The notes below the pieces were generated by a model. It saw nothing but the letters and a program-made list of their open reading frames with translations, had not been told where the DNA came from and searched no databases. DNA of 64,000 bases from an uncultured Sulfitobacter sp. (GTDB lineage Bacteria > Pseudomonadota > Alphaproteobacteria > Rhodobacterales > Rhodobacteraceae), in NCBI GenBank assembly GCA_937928635.1, contig CALFWM010000061.1, forward strand, positions 1 to 64,000, in the 5' to 3' direction. Position 1 is the stretch's first letter, and each line of letters opens with the position of its first letter. The translations under genes and the position numbers were made by a program. Positions 17,845-25,407 of the stretch are shown here, piece after piece.

Positions 17845-18614
17845 AAATCTGGTATCAGTCTTTTGTCGATTACGAGAACGCCAGCACCTATTGGGACAGG
17901 CTGCGGCCCTATTTAGATGACGTGTCTCAACCCGGCACGACCTTCCACGTCGAGGGCATCACGCCCTTTGACAGCTACGCCCACCCACTGGTCGAGTTCC
18001 GCTGCGCGCGGGAGATGATCGTGAATGCCATCCGGGCGGAGCGGGAGGGGTTTGACGCCTTTATCGTCGGGCACTTTCAGGACAGCGGTTTATACGAGGC
18101 CCGCGCGGCGGTGGACATTCCGGTGATCGCCTTGGGTGAGGCGACGATGCTCTGGGCCTGCCAGATGGGGCAACGCATTGGCGCGGTCACCATCAACCCG
18201 CGCTTCATTCCCGGCCATTTGCATCAGATTGAGAAATACGGGCTGAGCAAACGTGTGACCAACATGGAGGCCATGACGTTTGAACCGGGTCAAGTGTTGG
18301 CGGCCTTTGGAGATGCCGCCAAGACCGAAGCCGTGCGCGCAGAGTTCGACCGCCAGGCAATGCCGATGATTAAGGCGGGCGTGGATGTGCTGATCCCCGG
18401 TGGCGGGCTGCCCATGCTGCTGTTTTCGCAGGTGGATAATCACAACGTGGGCGGCGCGCCGGTGTTAAACGGCATTCCGATTATTGTGAAAATGGCGGAG
18501 ATGGCGGTGGAGTTGAAACGGCTAACCGGACAATCGGTGAGCCGGACGGGGGATTTTTCGAAGGTGCCAGAGGCGGTGATTGAAGAGTTTCTGGCGCATC
18601 CTAAGGGGTTGTGA
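17841..18614 (+). CDS. Asp/Glu/hydantoin racemase-fold protein without the two catalytic cysteines
   Basis: The product has 257 residues from an ATG overlapping the flavoprotein stop. The fold resembles hydantoin racemase (HyuE): KIWYQSF start, FIVGHFQDSGLYEAR near 75-88, GEATMLWACQMGQRIGAVT near 99-117 and a VDVLIPGGGLPM segment near 181-192. Active racemases have one Cys in each of the first and last segments; here the positions hold His78 and a Gly near 188. Two-base racemisation is therefore unlikely as drawn, though related isomerases or decarboxylases use variants. It is the last gene of the cluster operon. Confidence 0.78.
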   Translation: MKIWYQSFVDYENASTYWDRLRPYLDDVSQPGTTFHVEGITPFDSYAHPLVEFRCAREMIVNAIRAEREGFDAFIVGHFQDSGLYEARAAVDIPVIALGEATMLWACQMGQRIGAVTINPRFIPGHLHQIEKYGLSKRVTNMEAMTFEPGQVLAAFGDAAKTEAVRAEFDRQAMPMIKAGVDVLIPGGGLPMLLFSQVDNHNVGGAPVLNGIPIIVKMAEMAVELKRLTGQSVSRTGDFSKVPEAVIEEFLAHPKGL

Positions 18615-18650
18615 AGGGGGGAGGAGATAAATGGCCGTTGCCGAAAGCCA

Positions 18651-18705
18651 CCTCAGCCCGGAATCAAGCCGCAGGCGCCGGGCCATCGCCTACCTGCCCC
18701 GTCGC
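18651..18705 (+). repeat. Dispersed GC-rich intergenic repeat, copy C
   Basis: In the 190-bp gap between two converging operons the segment CAGCCCGGAATCAAG, then GCCGGGCCATCGCCT, then ACCTGCCCC repeats the minus-strand sequence of 2612-2685 with a few substitutions. The remainder of 18615-18804 shows no gene; a nominal reading frame from 18611 is an artefact across the repeat. Confidence 0.68.
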
Positions 18706-18804
18706 TGAGAGGTTCGCGCATTTGGAGGATCGGCTCAAAGCACGTTTTGCTGCCGGTCGCCAAAACCACAACACAAGCCGTGCAGGTGGATCAAACCTAC
18801 GGCT

Positions 18805-20142
18805 CTACTGCCCCAACCCCGGTAACCACAGCGCGATCTGCGGGAAGGCGATCAGCAGCCCCACCAAGAGCATCGAACAACCCATATAGGGGATCGCGGC
18901 CTTGTAGATGTCGCTCATTTTCGTGTCGGGCGGTGACACGCCCTTCATTACAAACAACAGCAACCCAAAGGGCGGCGTGGTGAAGGAGATCTCTAACGCC
19001 AGCAGGATGATCACGGCAAACCAGATCAGGTCAAACCCCAGAGATTGCGCCAATGGGAAGAAGATCGGCACGGTCAGCAGCATCATCGACAGCTGGTCCA
19101 TGAACATCCCCAAAACCAGCAGGATCGCGAACATGATCAGCAGCATCACCACGGGATCGAACTCAAACTGCGTGGCCCAGCGGATCAGACCGGAGGACGC
19201 ACCGGAAAACGCCAGCAGCGCAGAAAACGTTGCTGAGCCAAAGATGATCAGCAGCGCCATGGTGGTGACGCGCAGGGCCCCGGTGACGGAGTTCACGAAC
19301 CCGTCCCACGTCAGTTTGCGGTAGATCACGGCCAGCAGCAGCACGCCAAGACAGCCAAAGGCCGCGCTTTCTGACGGGGTCGCCCAGCCGTTCATGATCA
19401 ACAGGATCACGCCCAGCACAATCGACATCATCGGCAGGATATCGAGCAGGAACAGTTTCAGCTTTTCGCCCGCGCCTGTGCGATCCACCTCATAGGCGGG
19501 CGCGGCGGAGGGGTCCCACCAGACGAGGAACAGGATCAGCAGCACATACATGCCCGCCAGCATGAGGCCCGGAACGACGCCTGCAACCAGCAAGTCTCCG
19601 ACGTCCAAAGTGGCAAGCGTCGCCAGCAGCACAGCCAAAGCCGAAGGCGGGATCAGCATGGCAAGGCCGCCGGTGCCCAGGATCGGGCCAATCGCCATGT
19701 GTTTTTTGTACCCGCGCTTCTCCATCTCCGGCACCATCAGAGAGCCGAGCAGCGCGGTGGAGCCCATGGAGGAACCTGAAAGCGTGGCAAAGGCCGTGCC
19801 CCCCGCAACGGTCACAAAGGACAGCCGCCCGGGTAAACGGCCCATCAGCTTTTCCACCGCGCCGAACATCTTGTTCGCAAGCCCTGTGTGGAAAAAGAAC
19901 TCCCCCATCAGCAGGAACATCGGCACCGGCATGAGGTTAAAGTTGGTGACGGTGGGCAGCGCGTTGTTGGTCAGCTGACCAATCCCTCGCGTCATCTGGC
20001 GCCAGATGTCGCCGTTGCCGCCCATAAAATAAGTCGCGCCAATCATGTTTGCAGCGATAAACGCCAGCGCCACGGGCACGCCAAGGAACATGAAAAACAG
20101 GATCATTCCCAGCAGGAAGGACAGCGCGTAATACCATTCCAT
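18805..20142 (-). CDS. dctM: TRAP transporter large permease (DctM)
   Basis: The product has 445 residues and is strongly hydrophobic, with about a dozen predicted helices. DctM marks are FFMFLGVPVALAF near the start, the LMGEFFFHTGLANKMFGAVEKLMG region, GSSMGSTALLGSLMVPEM and GPILGTGGLAMLIPPSALAVLLA, given here in part. It is the sodium-coupled transport subunit of a tripartite ATP-independent carboxylate importer. It follows dctQ with a 12-bp gap. This system most likely brings in the substrate of the adjacent catabolic genes, which converge on it from the left. Confidence 0.93.
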   Translation of the reverse strand: MEWYYALSFLLGMILFFMFLGVPVALAFIAANMIGATYFMGGNGDIWRQMTRGIGQLTNNALPTVTNFNLMPVPMFLLMGEFFFHTGLANKMFGAVEKLMGRLPGRLSFVTVAGGTAFATLSGSSMGSTALLGSLMVPEMEKRGYKKHMAIGPILGTGGLAMLIPPSALAVLLATLATLDVGDLLVAGVVPGLMLAGMYVLLILFLVWWDPSAAPAYEVDRTGAGEKLKLFLLDILPMMSIVLGVILLIMNGWATPSESAAFGCLGVLLLAVIYRKLTWDGFVNSVTGALRVTTMALLIIFGSATFSALLAFSGASSGLIRWATQFEFDPVVMLLIMFAILLVLGMFMDQLSMMLLTVPIFFPLAQSLGFDLIWFAVIILLALEISFTTPPFGLLLFVMKGVSPPDTKMSDIYKAAIPYMGCSMLLVGLLIAFPQIALWLPGLGQ

Positions 20143-20154
20143 CAGGCGTTTGTC

Positions 20155-20652
20155 CTATTCATGCACACCCGCCTGACCGGAATGCAGGGTTTCTGGCCCA
20201 AAGACAAAACGCAAAAAGTTCAGCGCCATCAGCCCGAAACAAATCGGCATCGCGCCCAGCAGCAGCCACTTGGGCATTTGCAGGGAGCGCTCGTCCATAT
20301 CGTTGAAGTTAAACGCCTTTATCGTGTTTTGCAGCGAATACCAGACCAGCACCAAACAAATCACGCAGCACAAGAGCGCGACAAAGCGGGAGAAAAGACG
20401 GCCAAAATCACGCGGCAGGGCGGCGGTGAGCAACTCGATAAACACATGGCCCCGCAGGCGCACCAGCCAGGGCGAGGCGGCCATCACGATGTAAAGCAAC
20501 CCATATTCAGAGAAGGTAAATATATGAGATGAGCCGGAAAAATTGAACGACCGCGCCGTCGCCTGAAACACAATGCCAAACATGATGCCCACAAGGTAAA
20601 TGCCCGCCAGAATGGCGAGCAGATTGCAGATGGCATCAAGGACTTTCAGCAA
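20155..20652 (-). CDS. dctQ: TRAP transporter small permease (DctQ)
   Basis: The product has 165 residues with four predicted helices, and the DctQ-typical PWLVRLRGHVFIELL segment in the first half. It pairs with DctM in the membrane. It lies between the binding-protein gene and dctM on the same strand. The 61-bp gap to dctP contains no obvious strong terminator. Confidence 0.9.
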   Translation of the reverse strand: MLKVLDAICNLLAILAGIYLVGIMFGIVFQATARSFNFSGSSHIFTFSEYGLLYIVMAASPWLVRLRGHVFIELLTAALPRDFGRLFSRFVALLCCVICLVLVWYSLQNTIKAFNFNDMDERSLQMPKWLLLGAMPICFGLMALNFLRFVFGPETLHSGQAGVHE

Positions 20653-20713
20653 GGCTCAGGGCTCTCTGATGGGCGGTTCCCCGGCGCGCAACACGCACCG
20701 GAGCGTTTCATGA

Positions 20714-21727
20714 TCACTCAGGGTGATAGAGGCTGCGCATCTGGTCATAGCGCGACCCGTCGTCGCCCATTTCATCCAGACGGCCCTTCATCCGGCCCCA
20801 GGCGGCGTCTGACGCCATTTTGAGGTAGGCGGCTGTGGCCTCATCGGACATGGGCACAAACTTGACACCCTTGGCCTCCAATGCGGCGCGGTCTTCCTTC
20901 ACGCTGACCTGACGGTCGTTGTAGGATTTTTCTTCCCATTCGATCACCACATCCTGGATCAGCTTCTGGCTTTCCGGGGACAGCGCATCCCAGCTTTCCT
21001 TGTTGAAGATCACACCAAGGTCGGTGTTGTAAAAGGGTGGCTCTACCGCATAACGGATGAACTCATCCCACTTCAGGTCCATCAGGCCGATCTGCGTCCA
21101 GGCGGAGGCATCTACAACACCCTTTTCCAGCGCAGAGTACACTTCCGTGGACGGCATCGACGCGGTGGTCGCGTTCAGCGCCTCAAAAAAAGCATGATAA
21201 ATTGGGTTGTCGCGCAGCTTTACGCCGGTCAGGTCCAGCACCCCGTTGGCATCGAACTTTGGCTCGTTCACCATCCAGATGTGAAACTGCACACCACCGT
21301 CGATCCATCCCAAGTGTTTCAGGCCCATGCGCTCTTGATGTGCGGCATCCATCGCGGCGGCACCACCGTTGGCGCGTGCCTCAACCGGTGTGATCGTGGA
21401 GGCAACCATCGCGTCAATCTCCGGCACGTTGGCCCCATAGAAAGAGCCGGGCGTGTGCACCATATCGACCACGCCATCGCGGATCGCGGCGGGTTGCTGG
21501 AACATGCCAATCGCCTCTGGCCCGCCGCGCACGTCGATCTGCACGATGCCTTTGCCACGTTCATTAATGTCATCGACCATGGCGAGGAACGTCTTGGTGT
21601 AGACAAGGAAATCAGGGAAGGCATGCACGGCCGACACGCGGTCTTCGGCCCAGGCGCCTGTGGCCGTCATGGCGAGGGCCGCAAATGCGCCGGTTGCCTT
21701 GAAGGACAGTTTGTCAAACATCTTCAT
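20714..21727 (-). CDS. dctP: TRAP transporter periplasmic binding protein (DctP)
   Basis: The product has 337 residues, with a signal peptide of about 27 residues ending TATGAWA. The DctP family is shown by the IDVRGGPEAIGMFQQPAAIRDG region and the dimer/ligand area FFEALNATTASMPSTEVYSALEKGVVDA near residues 188-216, given in part. The ATG follows a clear GGGAGAA. It captures the substrate, probably a carboxylate or small cyclic acid, for DctQM. The promoter for dctPQM should lie in 21728-21907, shared with the divergent dehydrogenase genes. Confidence 0.92.
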   Translation of the reverse strand: MKMFDKLSFKATGAFAALAMTATGAWAEDRVSAVHAFPDFLVYTKTFLAMVDDINERGKGIVQIDVRGGPEAIGMFQQPAAIRDGVVDMVHTPGSFYGANVPEIDAMVASTITPVEARANGGAAAMDAAHQERMGLKHLGWIDGGVQFHIWMVNEPKFDANGVLDLTGVKLRDNPIYHAFFEALNATTASMPSTEVYSALEKGVVDASAWTQIGLMDLKWDEFIRYAVEPPFYNTDLGVIFNKESWDALSPESQKLIQDVVIEWEEKSYNDRQVSVKEDRAALEAKGVKFVPMSDEATAAYLKMASDAAWGRMKGRLDEMGDDGSRYDQMRSLYHPE

Positions 21728-21907
21728 TGGTTTTCTCCCTTGGGTTCTTTGGTCTTTTTATTCTTTTTGAATAGATGCAAATTCATGTAAACAGACAAGC
21801 ACCCTTCAGGCGATTCAGTCAACCCTGCCCCGCAGCAAAGCGCAAGTCAGGTGTGGTGCAGATGTGTTTTTTGCGAGGGTCCAAGGGGCATTTGGGGGAG
21901 GGTATCA

Positions 21908-22990
21908 ATGGAAATTGCTATTTTAGGGGGCGGAAACGGATCCATGGCAGCCGCCCTTGATTTGACCGATCAGGGGCATCAGGTGCGGTTGTGGCGCCGC
22001 AATGCGGCAGGGATCGACGCGCTGAATGCACAGCGTAACACGCTGACCCTAAAAGATTTCTCTAGTGCGCGCCCCATCACAATCCACAAAGTGACCACTG
22101 ATATTGCGGCGGCCATCAAGGACGCCGCATTGATCGTCTGCCCCACCCCTGCCACCGCACAACCCGACATTGCCCGCGCGCTCGCACCGCATCTGGTAGA
22201 CGGACAGGTGGTCTTTCTACCGCCGGGAAGTTTTGGCTCGGTGCTAATGGCGCGGATTGTACGCGATGCAGGAAATGAAGCGGATGTGAGCTTTGCCGAG
22301 GCAGGCACCCTGCCCTATCTCACGCGGCTCCATGGCGAGGATACGGTCGCCATCACCACCCGCGCGACCGAGCTGCCCACAGGCGTTTTCCCACGGCGCA
22401 ATGCGGCGCATGCGCTGAAGGTCATTGCCGCGGCTTACCCTGCGATCCGTGATTGCGGTGATGGGCTGTCGGGGGCCTTGATGAACGCAGGGCCCATCAT
22501 TCACCCGCCGCTCATTTGTATGAACGCCGGGCCGATTGAGCATTTTGAGCATTGGGACATCCATAATGAGGGCACGCAGCCGAGCATCCGCCGAGTCACC
22601 ACGCGGCTGGACGGCGAGCGTATGGCGCTGCGCGATGCGCTGGGATACGGCGCGCCGCATTGGCCGCTGGCGCATCACTACGACCCGAATGAGGAATGGA
22701 TGTACGGCGGGGCAGCCCATGAGAAGCTGACCGGTTCAGGCGATTGGCGCGAAAATCTGGTGCTGACGGAGCACCGCTACATGCGTGAGGATGTGGCCTG
22801 CGGGTTGGCGTTTCTGGTCTCGGTCGCGGATTGGGCCGGGGTGCCAGTGCCGACGGCGCGCGGGTTGCTGGCGATTGGGTCGGCCATTTGTGATGCGGAT
22901 TTTGAGCGGGAGGGGCGGACATTGGCAAACATCGGGCTTGCAGGGTTGAGCCGAGCCGAGATGACGGATTTGCTGGAGAACGGGGTATGA
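21908..22990 (+). CDS. NAD(P)-dependent octopine/opine dehydrogenase family protein
   Basis: The ATG at 21908 gives 360 residues; an upstream ATG at 21851 adds a Cys/Trp-rich stretch unlike the family. The Rossmann motif is AILGGGNGSMAAALDL near residues 3-18, and the opine-dehydrogenase C-domain shows PLICMNAGPIEH and EGTQPSIRRVTTRLDGERMAL. Members reductively couple, or oxidatively split, an amino acid and a keto acid. It is divergent from the TRAP genes and overlaps the next gene by 4 nt, so it probably acts on the imported compound. Confidence 0.82.
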   Translation: MEIAILGGGNGSMAAALDLTDQGHQVRLWRRNAAGIDALNAQRNTLTLKDFSSARPITIHKVTTDIAAAIKDAALIVCPTPATAQPDIARALAPHLVDGQVVFLPPGSFGSVLMARIVRDAGNEADVSFAEAGTLPYLTRLHGEDTVAITTRATELPTGVFPRRNAAHALKVIAAAYPAIRDCGDGLSGALMNAGPIIHPPLICMNAGPIEHFEHWDIHNEGTQPSIRRVTTRLDGERMALRDALGYGAPHWPLAHHYDPNEEWMYGGAAHEKLTGSGDWRENLVLTEHRYMREDVACGLAFLVSVADWAGVPVPTARGLLAIGSAICDADFEREGRTLANIGLAGLSRAEMTDLLENGV

Positions 22991-23964
22991 GCCGGGAGCG
23001 CATCGTTTCGGTTGGGGCCGGCCGCATGGGGCGCGGGATGGGGATTGCCTTTGCCTATGCTGGGTACAACGTCTGCCTGATTGATGCCAAGGCGCGCAGT
23101 GCTGCGGAATTTGCTGAGTTGCAGGAAGCCGTGGCCACCGAGGTGCGCCGGACTCTCACTATGCTCGCAGGTTTTGGCATGTTGGAACAATCGGAAGTGG
23201 CGGGCTATGAAGCCCGCCTTACGTGCGTCCCGCTGGAGGATTGCGGCGGTCCGTTGGCTACAGCCGATGTGATCTTTGAAGGTGTGCCGGAGGTTTTGGA
23301 CGCCAAGCGCGACGCCTTAGCTCTGATCAGTGAGCATGCACAGCCGGAGACGATTGTCGCCTCCACCACCTCCACGATCCTTAGCAATGACCTGCAAGGG
23401 TTCGTCACCCACCCCGGACGCTTCCTGAATGCCCATTGGTTAAACCCCGCGTTTCTGGTGCCCTTGGTCGAACTCTCTCCCGGCGATCAGACCGACCCGG
23501 CAGTCACCCAAGCGCTGAAAGACCTGCTGGAACGCATAGGCAAGGTGCCGGTCGTTTGCGCCTCCTCGCCGGGGTACATCGTGCCGCGCATCCAGATGCT
23601 GGCGATGAACGAAGCCGCGCGCATGGTGGAGGAAGGCGTCGCCACGGCAGAGGACGTGGACAAGGCGACCAAGTACGGATTTGGCTTTCGCTTCGCCATT
23701 CTGGGGCTGCTGGAATTCATCGATTGGGGCGGCGGGGATATCCTGTTTCATGCCTCCAACTATATGACCAAAGCCACGGGCGAGGACCGTTTTGCCGCGC
23801 CCGACATCGTCAAAAGTAACATGGCAGAAGGGCGCAATGGGCTACGTGATGGAAAAGGCTTCCTGAACTACGACAAGATGGACGTGCCCGCCTATCAAAA
23901 AGAACGGCTTGGGGCCTTCGTCACCATGCTGGCGCATTTGGGGAAAATGCCGCCAAAGGGATAG
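22987..23964 (+). CDS. 3-hydroxyacyl-CoA dehydrogenase family NAD-dependent oxidoreductase
   Basis: The product has 325 residues. The NAD-binding motif is VSVGAGRMGRGMGIAFAYAG near residues 7-26, the 3HCDH signature region includes STTSTILSND and HWLNPAFLVPLVEL, and the C-terminal domain has SPGYIVPRIQMLAMNEAARMVEEG, given in part. It oxidises a 3-hydroxyacyl substrate, CoA-bound or free; stand-alone enzymes of this size include 3-hydroxybutyryl-CoA and L-carnitine dehydrogenases. It overlaps the opine-dehydrogenase-like gene (ATGA), and the pair likely form one operon. Confidence 0.85.
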   Translation: MSRERIVSVGAGRMGRGMGIAFAYAGYNVCLIDAKARSAAEFAELQEAVATEVRRTLTMLAGFGMLEQSEVAGYEARLTCVPLEDCGGPLATADVIFEGVPEVLDAKRDALALISEHAQPETIVASTTSTILSNDLQGFVTHPGRFLNAHWLNPAFLVPLVELSPGDQTDPAVTQALKDLLERIGKVPVVCASSPGYIVPRIQMLAMNEAARMVEEGVATAEDVDKATKYGFGFRFAILGLLEFIDWGGGDILFHASNYMTKATGEDRFAAPDIVKSNMAEGRNGLRDGKGFLNYDKMDVPAYQKERLGAFVTMLAHLGKMPPKG

Positions 23965-24027
23965 CATCTGACGGCTGCCTCAAACCAGAATATGGCGTGT
24001 GACAAATATGCCAGGCACAAATGCATC

Positions 24028-24052
24028 ACCGCGCCGTCCAAGACGGCGCGGT
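24028..24052. terminator. Perfect hairpin between convergent genes
   Basis: ACCGCGCCGTC (24028-24038) pairs with GACGGCGCGGT (24042-24052) over 11 bp with a 3-nt loop. No T-run follows on either strand, so it may work as a transcript end stabiliser or a weak bidirectional terminator for the dehydrogenase operon and the DM13 gene. Confidence 0.6.
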
Positions 24053-24074
24053 TAAAGCGGGTTTCCGGCCTGGT

Positions 24075-24473
24075 TTAGCTGAGGGAGGCAACGCCCAAGG
24101 GCACACCGAATTTGCGGCACCAGATGTAGACTTCGTTGAAGTCATCTACATTCACGGACGCAGGCACAATGTAGATTTGCAGGCCGTTCAGGTTTTGCAA
24201 CTCGCCCAAATCGCTGGCATCCGCATATTTGCCATCCTTGCCAAAGCCAACACGTGGGTCAGGCGCACCATCCAGGCTAAAATCGCTGTCCAGAATGACA
24301 ACCGCACCACCATCTGCCGTACGCACGATTTGAATACCCCCCGTGGTAATGTGATCGCTTGCACCGGTGAATGTACCCTTGGCATTGATCTCACCTGCGG
24401 TCGCAGACAAAGGTGCGAGGGTGATCAGTGCAACCGCAACGGCACTGAGTGATTTTGCGATAACATTTTTCAT
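24075..24473 (-). CDS. Secreted DM13-domain protein
   Basis: The ATG at 24473 gives 132 residues with a signal peptide (MKNVIAKSLSAVAVALITLA, cleaved near 26). The mature part matches the DM13 domain: KGTFTGASDHITTGGIQIV, a DFSLDGAPDPRVG segment, LQNLNGLQIYIVP and the conserved Cys119 in YIWCRKFGVPLG. DM13 is related to DOMON-type domains proposed to carry redox cofactors. It is divergent from the heme oxygenase-bacteriophytochrome operon. A redox role at the cell surface or periplasm is inference. Confidence 0.78.
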   Translation of the reverse strand: MKNVIAKSLSAVAVALITLAPLSATAGEINAKGTFTGASDHITTGGIQIVRTADGGAVVILDSDFSLDGAPDPRVGFGKDGKYADASDLGELQNLNGLQIYIVPASVNVDDFNEVYIWCRKFGVPLGVASLS

Positions 24474-24687
24474 GTAAATTCCTAACTGAGCTGGGGAATG
24501 GCTCTGCGCCAGTCCGTTATTTCGATGTACCTTTGCTAACATTGGGAACCGGTTGGTTCAAATAACGAATGCGTGATAATGGACTAATTGGTTTCCAACT
24601 CTGACTTCAGGCAATTTGATGCGCACCTATAGCGCGCCCTTTTTCCCCTTATAATCAGGCACTCTGATCTTCTGACACTTGAGAAAA

Positions 24688-24722
24688 AATATGGCATGCT
24701 AGATAATATGGCATGCTAGATA
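24688..24722 (+). promoter_or_regulatory. Tandem 17-bp repeat in the DM13-bphO divergent promoter region
   Basis: The sequence ATATGGCATGCTAGATA occurs twice in immediate succession with a 17-bp period. Each unit includes the palindrome GCATGC. It lies 32 bp before the bphO start codon. The surrounding 24474-24753 is AT-rich and otherwise holds no gene, so this is a candidate operator. Confidence 0.5.
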
Positions 24723-24753
24723 CGGGGTGGGTGAGTATTAATCGGGGGATGGT

Positions 24754-25407
24754 GTGTTAACACAAGACGTGGACACCAGAAGCGGCGCGACGCGAAACGC
24801 GCTGCGCGTCTCAACGCGAGGTATCCATGAGCAGTTTCACGAACATTCGCATTTTGTCGCGCTGTTTAACGGCACCATCAACCCCACCCAATACCGCGAT
24901 CTGATGATTGCCTTTCACGGGTTTTACAAGCCCATGGAACGGGCGATTACCCGCCTTGCAAACCATGAACCGCACACAAGTTCCGGGTTTGACTATCCGA
25001 AACGCACATCACTTTTGGCACAGGATCTCGCGTCACTTGGGCTGGCGCCCGCAGAGATTGACCAAAACCCGGAATGCCCGCGGATGAGTAAGTTGGTCAC
25101 GCCTGCCACGTTGGCTGGGGTGCTTTACGTGATTGAAGGCTCTACTCTGGGGGCGGCACAGATCGACCGGGCTGCACAAAAAATCCTGTCCGCGGAGAAT
25201 GTAGAGGGCCGGCGGTTTTGGGCCTGGTCGCGTGCCAACAACACGGCCCGCTGGGCAGCGATCAACGCGTATCTGAACAGGTTTGATGCAAGCCCGCACA
25301 ACCGGGCCGCAATCCTGAGAGGGGCAAACGAGACCTTTGAGGCGCTCGCCACCTGGCTCGCCCCGTTGCAACAGCATAATCTGGCGCAGGAAGTTGTCGC
25401 GCCATGA
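24754..25407 (+). CDS. bphO: Heme oxygenase of the bacteriophytochrome operon (BphO)
   Basis: The product has 217 residues from a GTG start. The heme oxygenase fold is indicated by TRGIHEQFH with the likely proximal His25, by YRDLMIAFHGFYKPME, and by VLYVIEGSTLGAAQI, which matches the distal-helix glycine region. It converts heme to biliverdin, the chromophore of the phytochrome encoded by the next gene, which it overlaps by 4 nt (ATGA). The tandem 17-bp repeat just upstream is a possible control site. Confidence 0.88.
   Translation: MLTQDVDTRSGATRNALRVSTRGIHEQFHEHSHFVALFNGTINPTQYRDLMIAFHGFYKPMERAITRLANHEPHTSSGFDYPKRTSLLAQDLASLGLAPAEIDQNPECPRMSKLVTPATLAGVLYVIEGSTLGAAQIDRAAQKILSAENVEGRRFWAWSRANNTARWAAINAYLNRFDASPHNRAAILRGANETFEALATWLAPLQQHNLAQEVVAP

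Noticed and set aside
18611-18889. 92-codon frame after the racemase-fold gene
   Set aside because: It runs through the dispersed repeat and into dctM antisense and shows no protein-like pattern.
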